Assembly (NCBI RefSeq): GCF_000485595.1
Contig: NW_014577087.1
Coordinates: forward strand, 503,403 to 566,196
Direction: 5' to 3'
DNA length: 62,794 nt
DNA from: Priapulus caudatus
Lineage: Eukaryota; Priapulida; Priapulimorpha; Priapulimorphida; Priapulidae
Shown: positions 44,201 to 48,197 of the stretch, piece after piece
Layout: each line of letters opens with the position of its first letter
Numbering within the stretch: the first letter of the stretch is position 1
Program-made: the position numbers and the translations under genes
The notes under the pieces: generated by a model
Told to the model about the DNA's origin: nothing
Seen by the model: the letters and a program-made list of their open reading frames with translations, nothing else
Databases searched by the model: none

Positions 44201-46060
44201 GATGCCGATAGGTAAAACTCGCGGCGAGTGAGTGTGCGCGCGGATGAGGGTGCGTGCGAGTGAGTGTGCGTGTGTGCGAGTGAGTGTGCGCGTGTGAGTG
44301 AGGGTGCGTGCGAGTGAGTGTGCGTGTGTGCGGGTGAGTGTGCGTACGAGTGAGTGTGCGTGCGAGTGAGTGCGAGTGAGTGTTGGTGTGAGTGAGTGAG
44401 TGTGCATGCGAGTGAGTGTGCGTGCGAGTGAGGGTGCGTGTGACTGAGTGTGGGTGTGAGTGAGTGAGTGTGCATGCGAGTGAGTGTGCGCGCGAGTGAG
44501 GGTGCGTATGAGTGAGTGTGCCTGTGAGTGAGTGTGCGGGTGAGTGAGTGCGCGTGCGAGTGAATGCAAACACAAACGCCATAGGGTGTGTATTAATGAC
44601 TTAACTAAATGCAAAACTAGTATGAGTGAGTGTGCGTGTGAGTGAGGGAACTAATGCATTTAACAATGCATTCGAACAATTTTAACCCAATTCTTTGCCT
44701 AAACGTTGACGCCTGGACCATGTGGAGACCTGGGAAATCATACTAATCGTGTGTATAGATTATCTATACACTGTAAGTTAGTTGGTTGTATTTGCTTTGC
44801 CGCAGAGAGTTCAGCAATAGCTTGCAGCCACGGCAAGGCAGCGGCATTGACGAGAAAGACTGCCAATCTAGAAGGTTGAGAAAATGTCGACCTAAGAAGC
44901 GCATGAAGGCGTCATGCGAGATGCTGCGTCAGGTACAGCAAACGCCACGGCATTATTCGGGAAAATTTACACGGATTGTTTGAATCGGCCCGCCCTATAT
45001 ATATTTTGTAACCCACGCCGAGAACATTGTTTCACGAGTCCTGCGTAGATTCCACACTGACTAGAAAATCAATCGATTTTGATGAATTTCCATTACGATG
45101 TTCAGGTGGGCCTACTCGCAGCACACTGTGGATATATAGAGGGTCATTCGTTGTTTCAATTACACATCAACCCGTCATTCAATGAGCTTTATCTATCTCA
45201 CACAACCTCAAACTAAGTCCTTCTCTCATAGAACCTTACACTAAATCTATCTCTTACACAACCTCAAACTATCTTCATCTCTTATAGAATTCCCGTTAAA
45301 TCCATCTCTTACCGAAGCTCACACTATCTCCACCTCGCACAGACTCTAAACTCGCAGAACCCAACAATAAATCCATCTCTTACAGAACCTCGCAATATCT
45401 CCAAGTCTCAGTCACTCTAACACTAACTCCATATCTTAGTGAACCTTACACTCACTTCATCTCTTGCAGAACCTGATCTTCCGGCCCGCGCACCAGTTCG
45501 TCAGCCCCGGTCCGTACGTGTCGGCGTGTAAGCAGGCGAGCTGCATGTCGAAGAACCCACAGCGCGGGGTGTGTGACGTTATGGCAGCGTACGCGCGCGA
45601 GGTCCGTCAACACGGATTCATCGTGGAGTGGAGGGAGATGGCCGACTGCGGTAAGCCGTCGTGTAGATGTGGTGGTGATGAGGGGGTGGGGCGGCGGACT
45701 GCGGTAAGCCGTCGTGTAGACGTGGTGGTGATGAGGGGGTGGGGCGGCGGACTGCGGTAAGCCGTCGTGTAGACGTGGTAGTGATGAGGGGGTGGGGCGG
45801 CGGACTGCGGTAAGCCCGCATGTAATTCACTTAAACTTTCTCTCATTACATACTTCTCCTGCGTTGTTCTAGTTATCGACTGTCCGACCAATGCGACATT
45901 CATGGAATGCGGACCAGAGTGTCACAGATCATGCGACCAGCTGCACTCGACCGACACCTGCTACAGCTACGGATGCGTGCCAGGCTGCTTCTGCGACGCC
46001 GGCTACATCCAGGACGACGACAAGTGTATTCCCACGGACCAGTGTCCCGATGCGTCATGA
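15417..46060 (+). CDS. Large secreted EGF-FN3-VWC-Ig-Frizzled-VWC-VWD-C8-TIL protein (gene span, 33 coding exons)
   Basis: Joining 33 exons gives 6441 nt, one frame, 2146 aa plus TGA. Domains with approximate residues: signal peptide 1-27; fibrillin-like N-terminal Cys unit 34-96; EGF block 129-500 (six cbEGF and three plain EGF); FN3 503-600; disordered linker with Asp run 600-903; VWC 1-3, 904-1088; Ig 1092-1181; ROR-type Frizzled CRD 1245-1378; VWC 4-10, 1388-1800; VWD 1804-1985; C8 2000-2084; TIL 2086-2142. VWC domains of Crossveinless-2/BMPER, KCP and chordin bind BMPs, and Frizzled CRDs bind Wnts; a dual ligand role here is inference. No transmembrane segment or kinase is seen, so the product should be secreted. 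The start at 15417 was chosen because the hydrophobic signal begins there; an in-frame ATG at 15354 would add 21 residues. Extra exons could be hidden in the N gap of intron 27702-29169. Confidence 0.88.
16230..16640. repeat. CA/CG-rich degenerate microsatellite in intron 1
   Basis: Imperfect CACGCACGCA and ACACACG runs fill this part of the first intron; open frames through it are artefacts. The rest of intron 1 (15518-18841) shows no convincing exon. Confidence 0.75.
18595..18800. repeat. (CACG)n / (GCAC)n microsatellite
   Basis: CACACG, CACGCG and CACGCACG runs flanked by (TA)n on both sides (18535-18555 and 18803-18823). The tract ends about 40 bp before exon 2. Confidence 0.9.
18842..18927 (+). 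CDS. Large gene exon 2: fibrillin-like N-terminal Cys unit, part 1
   Basis: Encodes [20 protein letters not shown] and NGGKECSQ. This is close to the N-terminal unit of fibrillins ([20 protein letters not shown]). Splice sites are TTTTAG| and C|GTACGT. Confidence 0.88.
19170..19240. repeat. GATCGATGCCY 11-bp tandem repeat
   Basis: About six imperfect copies of an 11-bp unit GATCGATGCCC/T lie in intron 2, about 80 bp before exon 3. Confidence 0.75.
19319..19449 (+). CDS. Large gene exon 3: fibrillin-like N-terminal Cys unit, part 2
   Basis: Completes [20 protein letters not shown], matching the fibrillin pattern [20 protein letters not shown], then a linker ending ITELQ. Acceptor GATGTAG, donor CAG|GTAGGT. 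Confidence 0.88.
19868..19979 (+). CDS. Large gene exon 4: linker and EGF-like lead-in
   Basis: Encodes [20 protein letters not shown] followed by [15 protein letters not shown], resembling the partial EGF (CPxGY...C) that often comes before cbEGF arrays in fibulins and hemicentins. Acceptor GATACAG, donor G|GTACAT (phase 1). Confidence 0.8.
20358..20505 (-). mobile_element. 3' end of a non-LTR retrotransposon, 5'-truncated (copy 1)
   Basis: Read on the minus strand the segment encodes [14 protein letters not shown] and a stop (TGA), then a short 3' UTR with GTCCCAGATTGGGACACGGC and ends in an (AAT)n tail. The ALLGTAxILRK ending is one I associate with the C-terminus of reverse-transcriptase ORFs in invertebrate genomes. 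A second copy of the UTR and tail lies at 27864-27958. Upstream of the coding remnant there is only more AAT-type repeat, so the copy is heavily 5'-truncated. Confidence 0.65.
20607..20729 (+). CDS. Large gene exon 5: cbEGF-like domain 1
   Basis: Encodes DIIEC, then [20 protein letters not shown] and LSCVG. The Asn-hydroxylation pattern C-x-N-x4-Y-x-C-x-C is present; the calcium motif is a variant (DIIEC). Symmetric phase 1-1 exon. Confidence 0.92.
21380..21590. repeat. (TA)n and CA/CG microsatellites in intron 5
   Basis: An AT tract (21379-21428) leads into degenerate ACACGCACGC repeats to 21590. Another GTGTGCGTGCG tract lies at 21155-21215. No coding meaning. Confidence 0.85.
22022..22090. 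repeat. (GA)n microsatellite in intron 5
   Basis: Runs of GAGAGA broken by a few A or G insertions. The neighbouring sequence to 22260 stays purine rich. Confidence 0.85.
22517..22654 (+). pseudogene. Degenerate cbEGF exon with paired frameshifts (not joined in the model)
   Basis: A 138-nt open segment bounded by CAACAG| and G|GTAGGC with the same 1-1 phase as neighbouring cbEGF exons. In frame it reads [14 protein letters not shown], a clear EGF core, but Cys5 and the xxGF turn are missing; they appear as CHNGF in the +1 frame immediately after. A DE pair likewise appears in another frame near the start. Two pairs of compensating indels (real or sequencing error) would explain this. If spliced in, it would add 46 residues without changing the frame downstream. 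Confidence 0.55.
22734..22935. repeat. (CA)n microsatellite just after the degenerate EGF exon
   Basis: Nearly pure ACAC runs broken by short CATCAC and CCAC words, beginning about 80 bp after the candidate exon's donor. Confidence 0.92.
23422..23538 (+). CDS. Large gene exon 7: cbEGF domain 2
   Basis: Encodes [20 protein letters not shown] and [20 protein letters not shown]. All six Cys, the DxNEC calcium motif and the hydroxylation pattern are present. Phase 1-1; CTCGGCAG| and G|GTGTGT. Confidence 0.93.
23816..23941 (+). CDS. Large gene exon 8: cbEGF domain 3
   Basis: Encodes [20 protein letters not shown] and [20 protein letters not shown], ending CIG. Complete cbEGF with calcium and hydroxylation motifs; phase 1-1. 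Confidence 0.94.
24183..24990. mobile_element. DNA transposon relic with about 48-bp TIRs and a Myb/SANT-like remnant, 808 bp
   Basis: The left terminus (AGCCTCGTTCACACGGAGCA) and the reverse-complemented right terminus (AGGCGTGTTCACACGGAGCA) stay alike for about 48 bp, including GGGTCGAAAACGATCCG. TAT occurs at both borders (24180-24182 and 24991-24993), a possible 3-bp target duplication as in PIF/Harbinger. Subterminal palindromes around GATCCGGGACAAA fill the left 200 bp. Inside, 24570-24869 on the plus strand encodes a broken Myb/SANT-like DNA-binding segment. Confidence 0.8.
24570..24869 (+). pseudogene. Myb/SANT-like DNA-binding protein fragment inside the transposon
   Basis: One frame reads [12 protein letters not shown], an in-frame TGA, then [33 protein letters not shown] and [12 protein letters not shown]. 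The order Trp ... helix ... CxxRLKxxKKxVxDxxxRSGxGR ... FFxEFDxVL is the pattern of Myb/SANT-like proteins carried by PIF/Harbinger-type elements and their domesticated relatives. The stop and the absent nuclease mark it as a decayed passenger. Confidence 0.65.
25340..25468 (+). CDS. Large gene exon 9: cbEGF domain 4
   Basis: Encodes [20 protein letters not shown] and [20 protein letters not shown]. Complete cbEGF, phase 1-1; CTCGCAG| and G|GTTAGT. Confidence 0.93.
25837..25977 (+). CDS. Large gene exon 10: EGF domain without calcium motif
   Basis: A hydrophobic and charged lead-in ([18 protein letters not shown]) followed by [20 protein letters not shown] and GVTGASC, a compact laminin/Notch-type EGF. 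Two donors share the phase; AAG|GTGAGT (used) is stronger than G|GTAAAG at 25972. Confidence 0.85.
26627..26796 (+). CDS. Large gene exon 11: cbEGF domain 5 and first half of an EGF
   Basis: Encodes [31 protein letters not shown] and then [13 protein letters not shown], the first half of a plain EGF that finishes in exon 12. Phase 1 in, phase 0 out. Confidence 0.93.
26797..27045. repeat. Degenerate 21-bp minisatellite starting at the exon 11 donor
   Basis: Imperfect copies of a unit like GAACTAACATGTGAACACCA begin within 10 bp of the splice donor at 26797 and continue about 250 bp into intron 11. Confidence 0.75.
27296..27464 (+). CDS. Large gene exon 12: second half of an EGF and cbEGF domain 6
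   Basis: Encodes [16 protein letters not shown], finishing the EGF from exon 11, then [20 protein letters not shown] and [20 protein letters not shown]. Phase 0 in, phase 1 out. Confidence 0.93.
27606..27701 (+). CDS. Large gene exon 13: EGF domain
   Basis: Encodes [19 protein letters not shown] and [13 protein letters not shown], a short plain EGF of the same type as exon 10. Phase 1-1. It is the last exon before the N gap. Confidence 0.92.
27864..27958 (-). mobile_element. 3' end of the same non-LTR retrotransposon (copy 2, cut by the gap)
   Basis: The (AAT)n tail and the 3' UTR are essentially identical to 20358-20455. The sequence stops at the first N at 27959, so the coding end is not visible. 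The unresolved gap may be more of this element. Confidence 0.7.
27959..28594. other. Assembly gap (636 N)
   Basis: Unresolved sequence within the intron between the last EGF exon and the FN3 exon. Since flanking exons are both phase 1, a symmetric exon could be missing without breaking the model. Confidence 0.99.
28595..28870. repeat. GTTGGCTGTGC tandem repeats and a 20-bp perfect inverted repeat
   Basis: Immediately after the gap are four copies of an 11-bp GTTGGCTGTGC unit. GCACAGCGTGTTGCTAGCGC at 28656-28675 is exactly inverted at 28762-28781, with an 86-bp spacer. This may be the inner part of a foldback or TIR element cut by the gap. Confidence 0.7.
29170..29284 (+). CDS. Large gene exon 14: FN3 domain, first half
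   Basis: Encodes [20 protein letters not shown] and [19 protein letters not shown]. The PxNV...I.W pattern is the A-C strand part of a fibronectin type III fold. Phase 1 in, phase 2 out; TATTTCAG| and TG|GTGTGT. Confidence 0.82.
29604..30697 (+). CDS. Large gene exon 15: FN3 second half and long acidic disordered segment
   Basis: The largest exon (1094 nt). It begins FRPSHRKRF and continues through [20 protein letters not shown] and GSSSFS, the Y-corner and G strand of FN3. About 300 residues of low-complexity sequence follow, with a near-continuous Asp run interrupted by Gly, Asn and Glu at about residues 785-815, and Arg/Ser-rich ends. GC content is higher than in the flanks. The donor CAAG|GTACCA is chosen because phase 1 is needed to make D-CDYNG with exon 16; GTGAGT at 30721 gives the wrong phase. 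Confidence 0.85.
32096..32178 (+). CDS. Large gene exon 16: VWC domain 1, first half
   Basis: Encodes [20 protein letters not shown] and PCSICACM, the CxYxGxxYxxGxxF...C.C.C half of a VWC domain. Donor ATG|GTAATA, phase 0, the same intron position as in the other VWC domains. Confidence 0.9.
32477..32677 (+). CDS. Large gene exon 17: VWC 1 second half and VWC 2 first half
   Basis: Encodes [16 protein letters not shown] ... ALCCPICG, closing VWC 1 with the CCPxC signature, then [20 protein letters not shown] and TCQICTCL. Phase 0-0. Confidence 0.92.
32812..32870. repeat. (GA)n microsatellite in intron 17
   Basis: About 50 bp of GA repeat, extended by less regular GAGAGC and GAGGGA to 32925, ending about 40 bp before the exon 18 acceptor. 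Confidence 0.9.
32968..33147 (+). CDS. Large gene exon 18: VWC 2 second half and VWC 3 first half
   Basis: Encodes [17 protein letters not shown] ... GQCCPICEG and then [15 protein letters not shown] ... ECRCL. Phase 0-0; TATTGCAG| and CTG|GTACGC. Confidence 0.93.
33349..33439 (+). CDS. Large gene exon 19: VWC 3 second half
   Basis: Encodes [15 protein letters not shown] ... [12 protein letters not shown], ending the first VWC block. Phase 0 in, phase 1 out. Confidence 0.93.
33730..33970. repeat. 19-bp minisatellite running up to the exon 20 acceptor
   Basis: About ten copies of CACGGTGACATTGACCCGT with CCCGT/CCCAT/CTCGT variants. The last degenerate unit merges into the acceptor region just before 33983. 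Confidence 0.85.
33983..34173 (+). CDS. Large gene exon 20: Ig domain, first half
   Basis: Encodes [40 protein letters not shown] and TLRLR. The C-x-GxPxPxIxWxKDG pattern is that of I-set Ig domains. Phase 1 in, phase 0 out. Confidence 0.9.
34424..34940. repeat. Compound microsatellite (CT, CTAT, CT, CA, TA) in intron 20
   Basis: Successive runs: (CT)n 34424-34457, (CTAT)n 34460-34670, (CT)n 34681-34806, (ACAG/AC)n 34807-34879 and (TA)n 34885-34937. Ends about 65 bp before exon 21. Confidence 0.92.
35005..35104 (+). CDS. Large gene exon 21: Ig domain, second half
   Basis: Encodes [20 protein letters not shown] and [13 protein letters not shown]. DxGxYxCxAxN is the F-strand signature of Ig domains. 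Phase 0 in, phase 1 out. Confidence 0.93.
35426..35564. repeat. 15-bp minisatellite (GTTAGTAAGTTGGTA)n
   Basis: About nine nearly perfect copies of GTTAGTAAGTTGGTA in intron 21. Each unit contains the donor-like core AGTAAGTTGG. No stop occurs in one frame, but the (SKLVV)n reading is an artefact. Confidence 0.92.
35769..36368 (+). CDS. Large gene exon 22: ROR-type Frizzled cysteine-rich domain
   Basis: After a 55-residue acidic lead-in, the exon encodes [53 protein letters not shown] and GADC: ten cysteines in the order and spacing of a Frizzled CRD. Details such as CxxYRGxxC, ICHYxxPxC and LCRxxCExL match ROR receptors (human ROR1: YCQPYRGIAC, LCHYAFPYC, DLCRDECEIL) more than Frizzleds. 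A preceding Ig domain is also the ROR arrangement. The whole CRD is one exon with phase 1-1. No kringle, membrane span or kinase follows. Confidence 0.92.
36580..36720. repeat. Partial copy of the CCGCGGTTGAA element
   Basis: AGCCTCGTTACACATAATTT and GGATAAATTATTTTTACCGC (36640-36690) match the left part of the TIR element at 37152-37399. Only one end is recognisable. Confidence 0.55.
36956..37000. repeat. (GA)n microsatellite in intron 22
   Basis: A GATA/GA run followed by GGAAGGAA repeats. The sequence at 36720-36850 is CT rich. Confidence 0.9.
37152..37399. mobile_element. Nonautonomous TIR element with internal CCGCGGTTGAATT array, 248 bp
   Basis: The left end AGGGGCATTGTTACACATAA and the reverse-complemented right end AGAGGCATTGATACACATAA are near-identical and continue toward CAACC(G/A)CGG. 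Between them are about five copies of a 26-27 bp unit related to GATTTATTTCTACCGCGGTT (37190-37300). No coding frame. Confidence 0.65.
37506..37603 (+). CDS. Large gene exon 23: VWC 4 first half
   Basis: Encodes [20 protein letters not shown] and GFCESCSCY. The CESCSC core and the phase-0 donor after it (TAC|GTAAGC) fit a divergent VWC domain. Confidence 0.85.
37998..38120 (+). CDS. Large gene exon 24: VWC 4 end and VWC 5 first half
   Basis: Encodes [15 protein letters not shown], a short ending lacking the usual CCPxC, then [20 protein letters not shown] and VGCTCL. Phase 0-0. VWC 4 therefore looks abbreviated. Confidence 0.88.
38857..39033 (+). CDS. Large gene exon 25: VWC 5 end and VWC 6 first half
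   Basis: Encodes [15 protein letters not shown] ... QCCSECLV then [17 protein letters not shown] ... CDICSCQ. Phase 0-0; TTGCAG| and CAG|GTATGA. Confidence 0.93.
39651..39824 (+). CDS. Large gene exon 26: VWC 6 end and VWC 7 first half
   Basis: Encodes [16 protein letters not shown] ... TCCPQCQ then [20 protein letters not shown] and GLCVCN. Phase 0-0. Confidence 0.93.
40092..40259 (+). CDS. Large gene exon 27: VWC 7 end and VWC 8 first half
   Basis: Encodes [15 protein letters not shown] ... ESCQACKG then [20 protein letters not shown] and CAQCTCQ. Phase 0-0; AAATTAG| and CAG|GTAAAG. Confidence 0.92.
40553..40756 (+). CDS. Large gene exon 28: VWC 8 end and VWC 9 first half
   Basis: Encodes [16 protein letters not shown] ... 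GSCCPVCIS then [20 protein letters not shown] and TCTCE. Phase 0-0; TTTTACAG| and GAG|GTTGGT. Confidence 0.93.
41004..41103 (+). CDS. Large gene exon 29: VWC 9 second half
   Basis: Encodes [16 protein letters not shown] ... DRCCTECL. Donor A|GTGAGT, phase 1; a second in-phase-compatible GT four bases on is less likely. The ACGC repeat starts six bases after the donor. Confidence 0.92.
41110..41750. repeat. (ACGC)n / (ACGT)n microsatellite, 640 bp
   Basis: Almost pure four-base repeat with a higher-order unit of roughly 70-80 bp (ACACGCATGCACGCACGCAC then GCTCGTACGC) that recurs at least seven times between 41280 and 41700. It is open in several frames on both strands, none of which is a gene. 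Confidence 0.95.
42068..42213 (+). CDS. Large gene exon 30: VWC 10 first half
   Basis: Encodes [40 protein letters not shown] and PNIRTCPQ. Here the first and second halves of the VWC are fused in one exon. Phase 1 in, phase 0 out. Confidence 0.92.
42216..42460. repeat. (GTGCGT)n microsatellite starting at the exon 30 donor
   Basis: GTGCGTGTGC repeat in two blocks (42220-42330 and 42390-42455). The splice donor CAG|GTATGATGTGTGCG is continuous with the repeat. Confidence 0.95.
43613..44211 (+). CDS. Large gene exon 31: VWC 10 end and VWD domain
   Basis: Encodes [15 protein letters not shown] (end of VWC 10) and a von Willebrand type D domain with CPLVLTESC, a BMPER-like [18 protein letters not shown] stretch and [14 protein letters not shown]. 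Two departures from the family are clear. The GDPH autoproteolysis motif after the first Cys is replaced (CLTYGMQQY), and an Arg-rich insert with RRKSRRRQR (about residues 1874-1882) offers furin-type sites instead. BMPER is normally cleaved at GDPH. The exon is GC rich. Confidence 0.92.
44215..44570. repeat. GTGAGTGTGCGTGCGA minisatellite at the exon 31 donor
   Basis: Imperfect GAGTGAGTGTGCGTGC units begin within about ten bases of the donor at 44212 and run 350 bp. Many units contain the donor-like string GTGAGT. Confidence 0.9.
44806..44932 (+). CDS. Large gene exon 32: VWD end and C8 start
   Basis: Encodes [20 protein letters not shown], a basic [13 protein letters not shown] stretch and ASCEMLRQ, equivalent to the VWD-C8 junction of BMPER. 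Phase 2 in, phase 0 out; TGCCGCAG| and CAG|GTACAG. Confidence 0.85.
45180..45469. repeat. Acceptor-mimicking minisatellite before exon 33
   Basis: About nine imperfect copies of a unit near 30 bp like ATCTCTTACAGAACCTCACA. The true exon 33 acceptor (TCATCTCTTGCAG|AACCTG at 45470) is itself the last unit. Earlier units give TCTCATAG|AACCTT, CTCGCAG|AACCC and CTCTTACAG|AACCTC (45386). Confidence 0.85.
45470..45650 (+). CDS. Large gene exon 33: C8 domain
   Basis: Encodes [40 protein letters not shown] and [20 protein letters not shown]. The Cys spacing and the [10 protein letters not shown] helix are those of C8 domains that follow VWD. Phase 0 in, phase 1 out with donor G|GTAAGC at 45651. Confidence 0.92.
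45644..45820. repeat. 53-bp tandem array copying the exon 33 splice donor
   Basis: GACTGCGGTAAGCC recurs at exactly 53-bp spacing, placing donor-type GTs at 45651, 45704, 45757 and 45810. The first is the real exon end. The unit between is GTCGTGTAGACGTGGTGGTG and a G-rich remainder. Confidence 0.92.
45873..46060 (+). CDS. Large gene exon 34: TIL domain and stop codon
   Basis: Encodes [40 protein letters not shown] and [20 protein letters not shown], ending AS and TGA. This is a trypsin-inhibitor-like Cys-rich domain, the usual end of a VWD-C8-TIL assembly. Acceptor TTGTTCTAG. Confidence 0.94.
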
Positions 46061-47165
46061 CAGGCTCCGTCTCCGTAGCTCAGTAGCGCGTATATAGATG
46101 AGAGCAACGATAGTTGGAACAGCCGTGACGGCGACGTGCGGCTAGCGAGCATTTCGCGCCGTACCGTCGCGGATTAGACACGAGATGACGACGATCGATG
46201 ACGTCACGCTTGTAAGAAAGATGGCGGCGATTCTCGGCGGGCAGGTGACTGAGGTATCGGATTCGCCGGAGAACGCCGGCGTATTACGTGTTGGAATCGA
46301 TTGCGGTGTAATAGGGTAGTAGAGAGCGCGTGACGACGTCGCCGAGACATGAGTAATCAGCAGAGCGGTGATTTAATCTTAATTGCGAGCTAAATTATGA
46401 GTTTTCCTCACCGTACTACGTGTGCTTATCACACTACCGCTGTCAATGTGGCCGCCTATTCTGGCGGTTGTTGGTAAGCTGTTCGGGCATGATAAACGAG
46501 TTGCGTATATTTGTCTGTGAACTGTGATAACATTCCATTGAGGTGCTACCTAGGTTAATGATGTACATTGAATGTAAGTATACGCACTGTTCAAACTCTA
46601 CAACGATACAGCTTTTATTAGACTCGAATTTGATATAGCTGGAGAATAATAATATGCACAGTATTATACGGACCAATTTTAAAATGTTAACATTATATGA
46701 TTTAACCGTAAGGTATATGTATTTGAACTCATGACGCTAGCTGCTATGATGCCAACTAGGACTTATGAGGGCTGCCGGGATAGCTCATGTTTTTCCTGGG
46801 AAAGAACCGAATTGAGTATTAATTAGAAGAGTCTAGTTGTGGTTATAAAAAAAACCAGAAAGAGAAGTAGCAATAAGCGCGTTATTTCAATAAGATTCAG
46901 TGCAGTTAACATAATTATATCACGTGGTTATGAGTATAGGCTTCCACATGGCGTTGGGGAGGGGGAAATTACATGATGAACGCGAGAGGGAATAATCCTC
47001 AGTATAGTTGTGAGATCGATTACGTAATTAGAAGGGCAGACGTGAATCTATCGTATGAGACAGGTCACTTCGACCAGCGATCTTTAACTAATGCATTGAT
47101 CCCCTCAACTATGTGTAAATAGAAACTTCATAAAACTGTAATAAACGTGTACATGAAAATGTTCG
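46061..47165 (+). other. Probable 3' UTR of the large gene
   Basis: After TGA there is no further exon. The first well placed AATAAA on the plus strand is at 47140-47145, about 1.1 kb downstream, in an AT-rich context. The transcript end there is inference. Confidence 0.45.
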
Positions 47166-48148
47166 CGAGATGTTAATGAAATGTGTAGTAACACATTATT
47201 CGCTACAACTATAGTCACCCTAACAGTCGTTACTTAACGACATCATGTCCGTATCTTCGTCGTACAATGTATCGCCACGTGTTATCTGCGCGGCTTGGTT
47301 GTACACGCAGTACTACATTGTGCACGTACCATGCTATTTCAAAGTATTTGCCACGATCAATTTCGCTTTTTGACATACATAACCGCGCGCAAAAAAACGC
47401 TTCACCGTATGATTATATGCCGGTAATTTCATTATTAGCGATGATACGGTTACACCATGCCCTGTGGGCTTCGTAACGTTAGCTATAATTAAACATCGCT
47501 AACTACAGATGATAGATAGCTCACTCATAGTAACACCGTGGAAACTGGAACGAGAGAAAACACAATTAACTGTGACCGAAACAGTGCATATAACTAACGA
47601 AAGAACAAGTCTACAGTAAAACAACACATATACCTAACAGTGAATTACAACATTCCCACTTGTAAAAAAAATTACATCACTAACCGCGAAACAGTAAACC
47701 AACTGCGAAAGAAAATTTGACGAAACAGGAAGTAACTTAGGTAAAAACAACATATGACTTACACGCGCTTAGTATATCATGACATCGATTCTTCAGATTA
47801 GCCTGATTTATTGCATGTCAATTCAATTTACCGATTTTAAGGAACCGATTCCGTGCATATCGATTCAAAATACCGATTGTATATATATCGTTTCAAGGTA
47901 TCAATTCTACACATACTGATTGAATCGCATCTGAAATGTTCACTGTCGGCGTTAAACGAAGTTATTGCCTCCAACACAGTTTGTTTGAAGTCACAGCGCG
48001 TGGGAGCAGCTAGAAACGAACCTAACATTACGGCATAGCAAAACGCGCAGCTTTCGAAACCTTAAACTGAGCTTGTTCTTATAGCCTCTGGCGAAATGTT
48101 TCTTGGATAATGCGCTCTTATATGATATCATACATAGACACACACGCG

Positions 48149-48197
<49 letters not shown>

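Noticed and set aside
43604-44614. A 336-codon minus-strand frame opposite exon 31
   Set aside because: It is the shadow of the GC-rich VWD exon plus the GAGTG minisatellite; the plus strand has the VWD signature.
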